Shown here: positions 11,676 to 23,094 of the stretch, piece after piece
How the letters are laid out: every line of letters begins with the position of its first letter
Numbering within the stretch: the stretch's first letter is position 1
Assembly: GCA_947179155.2 (NCBI GenBank)
Contig: OX359269.1
Coordinates: 30,000,017 to 30,064,016 of the forward strand
Source: Hedera helix
Lineage: Eukaryota; Streptophyta; Magnoliopsida; Apiales; Araliaceae
Direction of reading: 5' to 3'
DNA: 64,000 bases
Made by a program: the position numbers and the translations under genes
The notes under the pieces: model-generated
Seen by the model: the letters and a program-made list of their open reading frames with translations, nothing else
What the model was told of the DNA's origin: nothing
Database searches by the model: none

Positions 11676-12840
11676 TTATTTTATGGGACCCATGCAGGAT
11701 TATGTGACTGATTAATTTTTTGATTTACTTTTTGGTTTTTAATACCTATGATTTTTATTATTTTGGAGCAGGTCACGAGTACCACGTGTTATTTTTTGAG
11801 AATGCACGTGTATGTGCAAGTAAGAAACTATAAAAAAATTAATTATAACTAGTGGAAAGATAAAAAAAAACTGCTTAGATGTCACAATGGTCTTTCTGTG
11901 GGAAATAATAGAAATAGACGCATTTACTGCGTTTTTCATATGAGGAGAAGAATTGGATTCTTTATGATACAGTTTCTCATTGATATTTATTATGGCAAGT
12001 AAAAGGCTATACTATAATTACTAAATTATTTAAATAGGCTTATTATATGAAAGCCAAACATTGAACAGGATATTCAAATCAGTAAATATGCATATAGTAA
12101 GTCATTTTTACATTCCTAGGCTTGTTTTGGTTAGCAGTTGGTTATTTGAGAGATTAATTTTGTCCATGCACGGGTTTATCATTTATCAATCTTTTTGCTG
12201 ACTCAAACTTCATAGAATTGTAAATTGATTAATTATGGGGAAGAATATGTCACTTATATATATATGTATGTAATACTATATATTGTCATTTATTTATTTA
12301 TTATATAGCAAACGACAAAGTTTTATTAATTCTAAAGAAACCATTAATTCAAAAGATTTGGACAAGGACTGATACAAACTGACAAAATGACAAAAGTTGC
12401 CAAAAATATATTACAATTGACTCTACTGCACAAAATATATTACAAAAATATATCATCACAGTCCAACAAAACATATCTTGCTGTTGGAAAAAAGTCTTGC
12501 AATTAGAACGGACTCTACTGCACAAAAAACTTCATACTTTCTGAGCGACTTTGATTCCAGATTTTCTTCATATTTTCCTCGTCCTAAATCCATGTTCTCT
12601 GTAAATATTTTTCATGTTGAGAAACAACTAATACTCGTCTATGAAAAGAATTACAGCTCCCCAAATAGATTCAACCACTGGAAAAAAAAATTCACTCAAC
12701 AAATCTTCACACTCACTATTTAATTCTTCAATAAAATCTCTAAATTTCTTTGGCACTTGTTAAACTCGTTTGATTTCCTGCCTCTTCATTCTTCCTTTCT
12801 TGTTTTTGGGCTGATTCTGTGCCTCCAGTAAAATCTCTAA
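11676..12840. other. Unique DNA of the duplicated unit, no gene seen
   Basis: Corresponds to 54,100-56,100 of copy B minus its hAT-MITE and TRIM. The part at about 11,890-12,095 also matches the short third copy at 62,074-62,556. Copy A lacks an about 85-bp stretch near 11,910 that copies B and C both have, so that stretch was deleted in A. No convincing coding region is visible. Confidence 0.6.
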
Positions 12841-13100
12841 TGCTACGTATGGATTGACGGAATTGAATGGATGAAGAAATAGAATAGAGGAAGAAATAGA
12901 ATGGAGAGTGAAATGATTCATTCTATTTCAGTTGAAATAAGTCATTCTATATTCTCTTTCAAATAATAAAATTCTTAAATTTGGGAGAAATAGAAATGGT
13001 GTATTTCATTCTAATGGAGCAACCAAACTCAATTTTTTTATCATTCCATAGAAATGAGTCATTTCATTCTCATATTCATTTCTCAAATCCAAACGTAATA
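12841..13100. mobile_element. Harbinger-like MITE, copy A, 260 bp
   Basis: Left end TGCTACGTATGGATTG, right end (other strand) near TACGTTTGGATTTGAG, with TAA on both sides. In copy B the right terminus is intact and gives a 15/16 terminal inverted repeat. A 3-bp TAA/TTA duplication fits the PIF/Harbinger superfamily. The interior is rich in 'GAATAGAATGAAATGATTCATTC'-like inverted motifs and is non-coding. Confidence 0.72.
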
Positions 13101-13395
13101 TAAATTTTTGTTTTATTTCTTCCTCTCCCTTTCTTATTCTCTTGTGATTCTTTTCTCTACAAATAAGTGTAAAAAAATACAATATACAAATACTACATCC
13201 ATCATAACCATTAAAAAAATAAGCATGACATTAAAATCCGTGTCATGCTCTACTTTTTAATAGTTGAGATAGATATAGTGTTTGGTCCCTCATTTCTCTA
13301 TAACTGGTTTAGCTGTTTTTTTCTCTATAAAGAGACTCCCTCCTAAATTTCGTCTACTTCCAAACCTGTATTATACCAACTTCTCACTTTCTTCC

Positions 13396-13849
13396 TCATT
13401 TGCACAAACGATAATCATACCATGCCATGCCCCATTTCACCATGTTTGTTACCTTTATATCCCCTTCTTCCATGAACATACTAATTTCTTTCATATTTTT
13501 ACCATCTCTTGAAATTAAAAGCCAACACCTTTTAATATAATATATAACTTCAATAACCTCTGAATTTGGAGTCCCTTTTATCCTTCTCTCTCTTTGCCTC
13601 TCTCCCATAATTTCCTTGAAGGGTACCTTGTCCATTTGTCTCGTCTCTCTTATTCTCTTCTTGCATTCGCGATCCATCTTTGTTGTTCTTGAATCTCAGT
13701 ACTGGGAATCCTGGTGAAGGTGCATCTGATGCTAGGCTTGTCTTTGTTGATGATTGTCTATCATCACAAATAACTGATTGAATAACTGATCGTTGAAACG
13801 TGTTTTCCTCTCTGAAACTCTTATACTGATCTCTCCAATTCATCCTCAC
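13396..13849 (-). CDS. Unrecognised minus-strand open frames, possibly a gene fragment
   Basis: Two overlapping minus-strand frames lie here. One begins at 13,849 and gives about 99 residues starting MRMNWRDQYKSF, Lys/Arg/Asp-rich at its end. The other, 13,677-13,396, gives 93 residues ending WYDYRLCK. The second is kept in copy B as a 79-codon frame at 56,672-56,911 with only a few substitutions; a copy-B deletion of about 130 bp removes the start region and much of the first frame. I recognise no domain. Because the two copies are very similar in DNA anyway, frame conservation is weak evidence for coding. It could be an exon fragment or chance. Confidence 0.2.
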
Positions 13850-14850
13850 TTACGGATAAATAATTGGGTAACTAATTTGTGATGATGTGTTTTTTTTTTT
13901 TTTTAAATTTTTATATATTATATTTACTTTCCTCATGGACAAGTTTCCTCATTTTGAATCGCTTGTACGTTTATATTCATTTTTGTTAGTTTCTTTAGCT
14001 TTAAAGGAAATTATATTTGCGCTCCAAATTTTTGCTCTGCTATAAGGTAAAAACTTAAAATGATGCATATTTTATTCAACACTGGAGAGCAAATGGAATT
14101 AATTCATGCAAGTTTATTAGGATAGTTTACTGCCTTCACTCACTCTATGTTAGTTGTGAGTTTAACTGCACTAAGTGGGCTTACTTTTTAGTATTTATTT
14201 TTTGGACAGTGTTGAAGAACAAATAATCCCAATTTATTAATGTGAAAGAGTGAGTCAAGTAGCACCCTATTTTCCCAGCTCCTCTTAAGTTATTTCAAAG
14301 GTTACCAGCAAGAATTACAGTCCACGGATTAAATGGATTAAGATCCTTCATGTAATACTCATCTAAATGGATTAAAAATGCATGTTGAGTTCCATACAAC
14401 AAACTTTTCTAAGGATCCTTCTCTTAAGAGCACTTTCGGTTTCAGTAGTCAAAATAATGTTCTTGATGGGTCGATCATTAACAACTCTAAATTTTTAGTA
14501 TCCGGTGGATTTAGTCCGTAAATTGTGGTCTATGTGGTTCGTGAAACAAAATTAGGGATGAAAAATGTTACCTTTTGTACAAAATACAACATGGCTAAGT
14601 TATTTCGAATCACTTAACTAGCTGATAATACGAAATATATTTATCTAGAATGTGGTACATTATAAATAACTTTCTAAAAGATATAAATAAAATTAGTTGA
14701 AATATAGCTAAAACCGGTTAAGATGTTTCTAAGCGTAGTGTCACAACAAGCACAATTTTAACGGAATTGCATTATGTTAACGCTTACTTCTTACTTGACA
14801 TACACAAGGCGCTCAGTTGGCTATAATAGGTGACATTTCCTATAATCTTC
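13850..14850. other. Conserved tail of the duplicated unit, no gene seen
   Basis: Very similar to about 56,975-57,972. Contains 'CACTCTATGTTAGTTGTGAG' and a poly-T run near 13,890. No open frame or RNA gene is convincing. The collinearity with copy B stops at 'CCTATAATCTTC', which fixes the right edge of the duplication. Confidence 0.6.
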
Positions 14851-15959
14851 GACGTATTCCTTATACATGTCAGTCAGCTTGATATAGGGTGTGTCATTAT
14901 ATAATGGGTCAAGGATAGTAATCATCCAATCTTGGACCTCAAAGACTAACAAAATAAAATGCCGATTACCCTTAACTCAAAGAAGGATGAAAATATAATC
15001 GCACTCATGCAAGGGTGATCCACAGTAGGTTGAACATATGTACTGCAGAAATTGGATGCATCATTTTACTCGCTCGGGGGCATGCATTTTTTTCCCAAGA
15101 TGCATGAAGAAGGATGACATGAAAGCAAATGTGGCCCACCGTTTAATCCCAGCATACTGGTATTTTTTCTCTCTATCCCGTAATAGCAGTATCCGTGATA
15201 TGTTCATAAATCTAGTAGCCAGGGCGTGCGTCACAAAATTCTTCATGATTCAAGGTTTACCATGTTTGAAGATGCTCTATATATATGGGAAATAACGTGG
15301 GATTGACCAGAGTGGAATCGAAGAAATTTTCATTCACGATGACGACCTTTTACTCAAGAAGTAACTTGATTAGAGAACCTTTCAGACCATATAAAAGTTG
15401 CATTTGGCTTGCCTGTGCTTCAACCTCTTCCTTAATAAAATCCGATGCACCCTCAAATGATTGTTGGGGTATATTTTTCTAGGTGTTCAGGATGTAGATG
15501 TCTTGTAGGCCTGATGAAGGAGGTATCTTCGCCTCCTCATCAAATTGGTATCCTTCTTTGAATTCACCCCTTCATACTCCTTATCCCCCTCACATCAACA
15601 TCATATATGGCATATTGGCAGTCACATCCCTCTTTCACGTGAACGTATTTAAGTGGCATTTTTAAACTTGCAGAATTAATCCAAAAGACACTTCATGTTC
15701 TCAAATTGTATTTTTTTTTTAAAAACATTAACATCAATAAATAAGAAAGAATATATATTCCAAAAAGACATAAACAGTTAATTAGCTTAATTACCATGTT
15801 AACTAAGTGATGCTAATTGTATACAAACCGAGACGCTTAAGAAGTGTCAGGATCTCCTTCGCATTCAGGCCGATGCATACATTTACTTGTAATCCTACTA
15901 TATCACTTCATGTATTTCTCCATTTTTATTATCTTTGAAGTCTCTGAGGTCTAGCCCTC
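14851..15959. other. Spacer, unrecognised; possible 3' part of the PMD pseudogene
   Basis: Less AT-rich than its surroundings. It has broken minus-strand open stretches (for example 15,061-15,246) that lie downstream of, and on the same strand as, the plant-mobile-domain pseudogene. They may be its decayed C-terminal part, but I recognise no motif. A poly-T run lies near 15,712. Confidence 0.3.
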
Positions 15960-17051
15960 AAAATGCTCCATGTACAGGTCCTAATGAGCAATATACGCTC
16001 ACCTCAAGACCATGTTATCCTCAACATCGAATCTATGTTCCTTGGGCTTTCTAAGCTTGTCATGATTTTTCATCGGAGATGGTACCCCTTGCAAATACCT
16101 ATAATATCTAATGACCTAGTTCGACATTTGAAATTCTACAATATTAAAATGAAGCAAAAGGTTCCAAGCGGATCCCGCCAACATTCCCTCATAATTATAC
16201 CCTGTCAAAACATCATCCCAGCTCATGTAAGGCCGCCAAACTACTTTTCACGTAGGCTGCCTATCTAACTCCCCATGGTAGAATGGTAGATGGTGATGAA
16301 GATTGTCTCGTCTATCAGGATATTTGTGATTAACGAGTATGCCCACGCCCTTACTCTAGGTAACTAAAATTGAGAATCTCTCATACGGTTAGGCCTTCCA
16401 ACTAATAACCACTCGTATGCCCAAATCTGTAACAATGTGACACAACCATTGATAAATTTAGTACCTCTTCTAATGGCTGTGTACAAAGTCTGATATAAGT
16501 AGCGCAACAAAGCGACACCCCAAGCATACATTGTATAGTCTTTTATATCAGCAACAAAGTACATATATACTTAGCGTGTGCAACATTTTTTGACCAAGTT
16601 AAAAACAATATTGCTATGCATAACCAAATGATGTATGCCTTTATGTGTCGACCAACCGTATCCATACTTGCTTTCTTAAGGAATTTTGAAAAAAATTTCA
16701 TACAACCAAACCAATGAAATAACACCTCTTTTTTGTTTTTACAATCTTATATTCGAAGACAGCGACTGACCTAAAATATTCCTTAAGATGGGTCAAGGGT
16801 GGGTCAATGGAATGTCAAATAAGGGATAAGTTAAAGGTTTTCCTAAAATTGGCAACCCAAATAAAAAATGTACGTCCTCCAATACAATTGTTATCTTCCC
16901 ACAATTTAAATGAAAGTTTTGTCTTCGGGCGCCATCTCTCAACTACGACGAACACAAGACTAGCATTGGTTTTGGTAATAACCATCAGACAGGTAAACAA
17001 TTCAAACACACACTTTGCAATAATATTTTCTGGGCATTTGTTGATTCCCAT
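15960..17051 (-). pseudogene. Plant mobile domain (PMD/MAIN-like) protein pseudogene
   Basis: The minus strand carries, in the correct order but in several frames, pieces typical of the 'aminotransferase-like, plant mobile domain' family. First comes a Val-Glu-Arg-Trp-Arg-Pro segment (VVVERWRPKTKLSF, about 16,910-16,960). A stretch like VGRHIKAYIIWLCIAILFL follows (about 16,590-16,660), then WGVALLRYLYQTLYTAIRR and FINGCVTLLQIWAYEWL (about 16,390-16,540), and last VVWRPYMSWDDV plus a 'GSAWNLLLHFNIVEFQM' segment (about 16,120-16,262). Frameshifts and stops separate them, so no product is made. PMDs occur in host MAIN/MAIL genes involved in silencing, in phosphatase-7-like fusions, and captured in Ty3 and Mutator-like elements. 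Nothing adjacent shows which source applies. The identification is by pattern recognition. Confidence 0.7.
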
Positions 17052-17324
17052 TGTTCGTATGTTATTGAGGTAATTTGGGATCGTGTAAGTTTATCCCTAT
17101 TCTTACCCTCCCATACACCTCCGACACGTGAGTATTTTGGTCATATAGAACACTATTATGAATTGGTTCGGGGATCTAGTTCTGCATATTTAACCTAAAA
17201 AGAACAACATAAATACCAATTGGATCATTTGTTATGTTTATACTATAATTGAAAATTGCATAGTACTTAACCAAATAATCACCAATTATTGTATACTTTC
17301 CAAATAATTTTCAATAAATTAACA

Positions 17325-17397
<73 letters not shown>

Positions 17398-18649
17398 CCC
17401 AATAAAAACTACATAAAATTAACCGCAATCACAAGTAAATATTGTATATATTTTATTTAAATTATTTCTTATTTATTTTTCTTAAACTTTTATATGAAAT
17501 CAAATAATGTAAAATTTTCATTCACAATATATATCCCAATTAATTTTTAGTAAATTATCAACAATAAATAGTTGGTCAATTGAATACTATAAAAAACTAA
17601 CCACAATTACAAGAAAGTATTGTATATATTTTTCTTAAATTATTTCAACTTTTTTTTTATATGATAATGAATGAAGGGAATTTTGTCCATCACAACGCAT
17701 TACATATATATACAAATATATATTCCACTTAATTTTCACTAAATTAACTTCCATAAATTATTTTCAACATAAAATTCTTCAAAATTTTGTATAAAACATA
17801 TTTTACATAAAAATTAATTGGTACAGATATTCTTACTTGAATCTTGAGTGGAATAACCGGTTTAAAATATGATTTTGGTGTAGGTGGACTGCTATGTGAC
17901 TCTAAATCTGCCTTGTCTTATTCTTCTCTTCTTCTAATAGCAATAACAAACGCAAGTTTGCCGGACCAGAACTGCTTTTGGGTATTAAATCTGTGATCGC
18001 CGCTAAAACGCCGCAGTTTGCAAAAGCCTCTAGTCGGAGTAGCATTAGATCGGATTAGCCGCAGCTATTAACTTTAATTTTAACACAAGATTATTTTAGT
18101 AATTTCTCTCGTCGCTATTAAGTTATTACCTGCCGTAGAGAGAATGGCGGCAAACAAGTTTTTGCTTTCTAAATTTGCCGTTGGATCTATTGATGAATGT
18201 TGTAATATCTATTTGTTCGCTGAAATAGTGACAATAACAAATATTTGCTATAAATTATTTTTTTCTATATATATATAATTTACTGTTCTTGATTGATGGT
18301 AAGGATTTAATTAAGTACATTTTCTTGTAAGTACTTAAAAGAGAGGATTAGTTGTATATATATCCATCAGTCTATTCCAAAGTAGTTAATTGAAAATGGA
18401 ATATTGATGATGAACTGAAGAAATTTCTGTAAGTGATTCTTCTGAGACGATTTACCTAAATCTAACATTGATAAAGTCGGCCTATCAATTAGCACAACGT
18501 ATAATCGATCACTTTAAACGTGTAAGATTATTAATTACATGTAAGATCACTTTAAACCTTTTGAATAATGTTTCATATGCTATTAATTCTTTTTATTTAT
18601 CATTACACGTTAATGATATAATAATTAACTAGTTTATTAACTTTAATTC
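17052..18649. other. Non-coding spacer with (TA)n tract
   Basis: Contains a (TA)n run at 17,331-17,395 and then AT-rich DNA. There is a GC-richer patch at 17,930-18,180 with repeated GCCG/CGGC words ('CGCCGCTAAAACGCCGCAG', 'AATGGCGGCAAAC') that I cannot assign. At 18,700-18,760 lies a 12-bp-arm inverted repeat (GACATGTTTCAA ... TTGAAACATGTC). Confidence 0.5.
17331..17395. repeat. (TA)n microsatellite, about 65 bp
   Basis: A pure TA run upstream (with respect to the minus strand) of the PMD pseudogene. Confidence 0.97.
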
Positions 18650-19490
18650 CATTTAATTATTATTTAATGTTAATTAAATATTAATTCAAAAGTCTGATGA
18701 GTATGGGACATGTTTCAATTTAGATTCTCCTTAAGAGTTGAAACATGTCTCAGTTATTCTGGATCACTCAAATTCAGAACAGAAAATATCTTTATTTATT
18801 ATGTAATCCACATTTAATTATTATCTCATGTTAATTGGATAATTAATTAATTAATCAATTATTCTTTCTTATTATTTAATCTTAATTAAATAATAATTAA
18901 TTCATCCTTTAATTTAATCCTCTTTTAATTATTATTTAATGTTAATTAAATAATAATTTATCAATCGATTACCTTTACTTATTATTTAATCTTAATTAAA
19001 TAATAATTAATTAATCCTTTAATTTAATCCTCCTATAATTATTATTTAATGTTAATTAAATAATAATTAATTAATCAATTACCCATACTTATTATTTAAT
19101 CTAAATTAAAAAATAATTAAGTAATCCTTTAATTTAATCCTCCTTTAATTATTATTTAATGTTAATTAAATAATAATTAATTAATCAATTACCCTTACTT
19201 ATTATTTAACCTAAATTAAATAATAATTAATTAATCTTTTAATTTAATTCTCCTTTAATTCTCCTTTAATGTTAATTAAATAATAATTAATTAATCAATT
19301 ACCTTATTATTTAACCTAAATTAAATAATAATTAATTAATCCTTTAATTTAATCATCCTTTACATTAAATAATAATTAATCACTTAATTATCTTTATTTA
19401 TTATTTAAATAATAAATAATTAATTGATAAATTTTATCTCTCTTTAATTATTATTTAATATTAATTAAATAATAATTAATTATTTATTTA
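18650..19490. repeat. 110-bp tandem array of AT-rich palindromes
   Basis: The word GTTAATTAAA recurs at 18,941, 19,051, 19,161 and 19,271, an exact 110-bp period. Looser copies lie near 18,669 and 18,830, and truncated ones run to about 19,470. Each unit has two related halves of about 55 bp. Each half centres on a near-perfect palindrome TTATTATTTAAT-(GTT or CTA)-AATTAAATAATAA. The halves are separated by 'CAATTACCCTTAC' and 'CCTTTAATTTAATCC'. It is AT-only over long stretches and non-coding. Confidence 0.93.
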
Positions 19491-20579
19491 TCCAGACAGC
19501 AAGCAGACATACCCACCTTGTCTGTTTATTAACAGATTCTTACCGACAAGAATATGTACTAAGTGGACACCTAAACAGACAGGTTTACCTTGTCTGGTTC
19601 TTAACAAATTTTTCTTTTCATAAAATACTATTTTTAATTTAATCATAACTTATTTGTTACATGTCCGTTTTTAATCATCTTTACGTCAAATTAAAGCTTA
19701 TGAAGTCTACTTTAATTCTTATTTATACCTTTACTTCATCCCATGAATCAAACAACATAGATCTAACCATTTACCCAACCTTCCCAGACAGTTTTATTCT
19801 CAGGATAGTATCACAAAACAATTCTTTTAAAAAATGCTAAACTCCATAAAATGGTAAAATATTTTGGGTACTTCTAGATAACTTCCATATCTACAATTTT
19901 GTAGTTTACACCAACATCTAATTCGAAAGACATGATTTTATACAATTTTTTCAAGGTACAAAATCGCTGCAGTCACTGGGCAGACTATTTTTGTCCGACC
20001 CAGTCTGCTTAAAACAATCACTACACACAAACCACAAAGAATTTATATGATCTAAAAATTTCTACGTAAAGCTTATTTCATAGCTTTAATTTGACATATT
20101 ATCCACTCTCTAACTCCATATATTCAATTTTATAAAAATCATCAAACCAACAGCAACACATCACACTTTTTTGCGAAATGAGTTTCATCTTTTCTTTCTT
20201 TTTTATTTAATCCGTGAATAATTTGATTGATTCATGATAACTCATGGTTAGACTATTAAACACAAGTTAAACATGATCTATTACCATTAATTTCACTAAA
20301 AACTAACATTTACCCAAGGAAAATCAAAAATAAATCAAGGGTTTAGTATAATATACCTCATAACTTCCTTATTTATTCCATTTCTTCATTCTTCTCCTCT
20401 TTATCTTCTCACAGCTGTGTGTATTTTTCTCTCTCTTCTTCAAATGCTGAGTTCTTAGTTACTCTCATGAAATGGATTTAATTCCCAATTAAATATCCAA
20501 GTCACAAGATAAGAGATAAGAGAATGGTTTTGATTGGTTAACATGCTAGATTGCAATAGGATAAGATTAGAGATGATTG
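19491..20579. other. Non-coding, probably part of a long Ty3-type LTR
   Basis: No gene is seen. It lies between the tandem array and a segment clearly homologous to the minus-strand LTR at 32,792-37,468, and may be the diverged remainder of that LTR. It includes paired 'GTCTG' words ('CCTTGTCTGTTTATTAACAG', 'CCTTGTCTGGTTCTTAACA'). Confidence 0.35.
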
Positions 20580-22053
20580 GTCCAAATTAATCCACCTCAA
20601 TTAAAAATCTGAGCAAAGCTGGCCCACTCCAAAATCTAAAGGTTTATTTTTTTTCTTTTCGGTCCCACTTTTAATTATATGACCCGCTCGTTGACTGTTT
20701 AACCCGAAAATCAAATTTTTAATATTACAGTCAATTCCTACTAATTTGAACGTTCCCGACGTCATGGTAACATCCGTTTCTTCAAATTCACTTTTGAACT
20801 TCAAGTTTGACCTTTTTCCCTAAAAAGTCAAATGGTTAACTTTAACCAAAAAGTCAATCGGAACATATATCATGTTTACAGTCCACACTTACTAAATTTG
20901 ACGTTCCCGTCGCAACGGTGAAGTTCGTTTCTCAAAATTATTCTCCAAATTCAAACTTTGACTTTTTAACTTTACAAGTCAAAGGTTGACTTTGACCAAA
21001 AGTCAATCCCCAACACCAAATTGCATTTACTATATTTTCTTGTCAAATTCAACATTCTAAACTCAACGGTGCAGTCTGCGCCTCCAAATTTTCTTCCGAA
21101 CTCCAAATTAGGATTTTAACTTGACTTTCTTTCAATTTCTTTAGTTATACTTTGACTATTTGACCACTTTGGTCATTTCTTAGCATTTCGATTTGTTAAC
21201 TTTCCTTCACACATGTAATTATACTCAGGTTAGTAGGTATACTTTACCTCATTCTCTTCACACTGCTATTCCACGTAATCACAACCACGCAGGGTTCATT
21301 CTTAATTTAAGACGTGTCTTATTAATAACTTGGCCATACATATAAGTCTTAGAATTATTAAATGTGTAGGCTTATTCACAATATCCATATGGCTTGCCTT
21401 ATATATTAATCTGACTCGTCTTAACCTTAATCCATTTTGGTCTACTATTAAATTTCCAATCACTTGGCCACTAGGTTGGGTTTATTACCACCATAATACC
21501 CAACTTATCTCTTCCCAATTTACAAATTTGGACTTTCTTAATTTATCATCCAAGGTTTAACTCTCATAAGCTTGCTTAATTAATATATTAAGTTTTACAT
21601 TATTCTTGATGATTAATTCAGTTAATCATTTACTACACTCGGCTAAAAATATAATTAGCGCACCTCCAAGTATATTTGTATCTATATATATACACCTTAA
21701 GTTAAACTTATAAATATCTCAATAATTGAAATTTATTTCCCAAATAAATTTCCTGATACCTCAAAGTAAAAATTTCTTACATAATCTCTTTTAGTCCAAT
21801 AAATTCATCGAACTTTAAAGGTATTATATTACCTTATTATCAATATACCTCCAAGTATACACATAATCAAATTCTAGGTTTTAAAATTTAAAAACCTCCA
21901 ATCACTTACATTTAAATCCTAACACAACATTAGGATCAAATGTTTACTCCTATCTACACATTTTATTTCTCCAAATCTAGGTTTTAAACTCCGACCTTTA
22001 TTTCAACATCAAGATCTTATTAAAAAAATTTGTGAAATATCCGGGATATTACA
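20580..22053 (-). mobile_element. Partial Ty3-type LTR (solo or truncated), minus strand
   Basis: This segment matches 36,110-37,468, the U3 part of the nested minus-strand Ty3 LTR. The matches run from the 'GGTTTATT...GGTCC(C/T)ACTTTTAATTAT' start through the 155-bp repeats to the shared end 'GTGAAATATCCGGGATATTACA'. Read on the minus strand it therefore begins TGTAATATCCCGG, the LTR start. No internal region follows at 22,054, so a solo LTR or a truncated end is likely. The distal boundary, somewhere left of 20,580, is unresolved, and I could not fix a target duplication. Confidence 0.75.
20660..21180 (-). promoter_or_regulatory. Three ~155-bp repeats dense in W-box (TTGACY) motifs
   Basis: Units start at 'ACAGTCAATTCCTACTAA', 'ACAGTCCACACTTACTAA' and a weaker third copy. 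Each holds a 'GACGTTCCCG(A/T)C' word and then several TTGACC/TTGACT words on both strands. I count at least ten in about 500 bp, where chance gives about one or fewer. W-boxes are bound by WRKY transcription factors. Their place in the U3 of an LTR suggests a stress-responsive enhancer, which is inference. Confidence 0.6.
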
Positions 22054-22615
22054 ATAGTAGCATGTATGTTTCTACAGAATCAAGATAAATACTAGACATG
22101 CTTAATAAGTCTAAAGAGTACAAGTTAAGTTGCACATATCTAAAATCAAATAAAACTATCATATGAATTTGACTATGAATAATATATCGAAATAATATTT
22201 GAATTCTAATTGAGAGACAAAATGAATAAATTAAAATTAAAGAAATATCGCTGAAGAAGTACAGAATCCGTAACTGGAAAACACAATGTAATACCCGAAA
22301 TTATATTCCAAAAATGACTCGTTAAATTTCCTCCGTCGGAACTAATTAACAAAATAAAGGAATTGATAAATAAATAGTTAATTAATTGATTAAGTTTTAC
22401 ACATTTTCTTTTTCTTAGGCGAATTTGAAATCCTTCCGTTTTGAACAAAATTCTACCTAAAATTATACATACAAAAATATTCTAATCATAGTAACGTATA
22501 TATTAATAAATAATAGTATTCTTGTTCCTTCCAAAATACATATAAGTATATTCACAAAAATATTCTTTCTATTTTTAATTCTATAACAAATATTATTATT
22601 ATTATTATTATTATT

Positions 22616-22663
<48 letters not shown>

Positions 22664-23094
22664 GGTTGTTTTTTTTTTTGTTGTTAAAACTTTAAAGTTA
22701 CAAAAATAATAATTTAATATTATAAAATGCTAATTACTAACAAAGATATACCAAAATATATTAACTAACGAATTAAATAGCATACAAAAATTAAAACTAC
22801 AAAATTAAAAATAACACAGAAAATTAAATAATTACACAAATAAAGAAAAAAGAGATATACCCGAAATTATGAGGTTTGCAGTCCGTCCTCGTCCTCGACA
22901 CCAAAATTTTTAACTAGAGAGATCTTTACTGAAAAGGTCCTCACACAAAAAGCTTTTCACAAAATAGGAGGTACTTAATATTTGGTAGATAAAACTAAAA
23001 GGAGGATGAAGTCATATATATAGGTAAAGGTAAGAGAAGAGTTTAAAAGAGTAGGCGATGTGGGACTATAACCAAAGACCAGGTATCACATATA
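22054..23094. other. Non-coding spacer with (ATT)n/(TTG)n microsatellite
   Basis: Compound trinucleotide repeat at about 22,590-22,665. Elsewhere AT-rich with no gene. A word TGTAATACCCGAAATTATATTCC at 22,285 resembles a Ty3 LTR start on the plus strand but has no confirmed partner. Copy B of the duplication begins at about 23,095. Confidence 0.5.
22590..22665. repeat. Compound (ATT)n-(TTG)n microsatellite
   Basis: About nine ATT units run directly into about sixteen TTG units. Confidence 0.97.

Larger units (their letters stand above)
2332..14850 (+). repeat. Segmental duplication, copy A
   Basis: This 12.5-kb block is collinear with 23,095-57,972 once the nested insertions of copy B are removed. 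Matching begins at 'ATAAGTTGAAGTTTGATAT' and ends at 'CCTATAATCTTC'. Both copies contain, in the same order, 1.4 kb of unique AT-rich DNA, a copia element at the same target, unique DNA with a TG/TA microsatellite, a Mutator-like foldback, a 260-bp MITE and a conserved 1.7-kb tail. Copy A is the compact version. It lacks the Tekay element, CACTA, solo LTR, hAT-MITE and TRIM seen in copy B. It shows an (AT)27 expansion of its own and has lost the start of the copia 3' LTR. Confidence 0.93.

Noticed and set aside
18220..22058. Complete solo LTR with target duplication ATAGT
   Set aside because: An AATAG word precedes TGACAATAAC at about 18,227, but the terminus does not match the related LTR end, and a five-base match is expected by chance.
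22206..22448. Minus-strand frame of 80 codons
   Set aside because: AT-rich chance frame with no motif and no counterpart elsewhere in the window.
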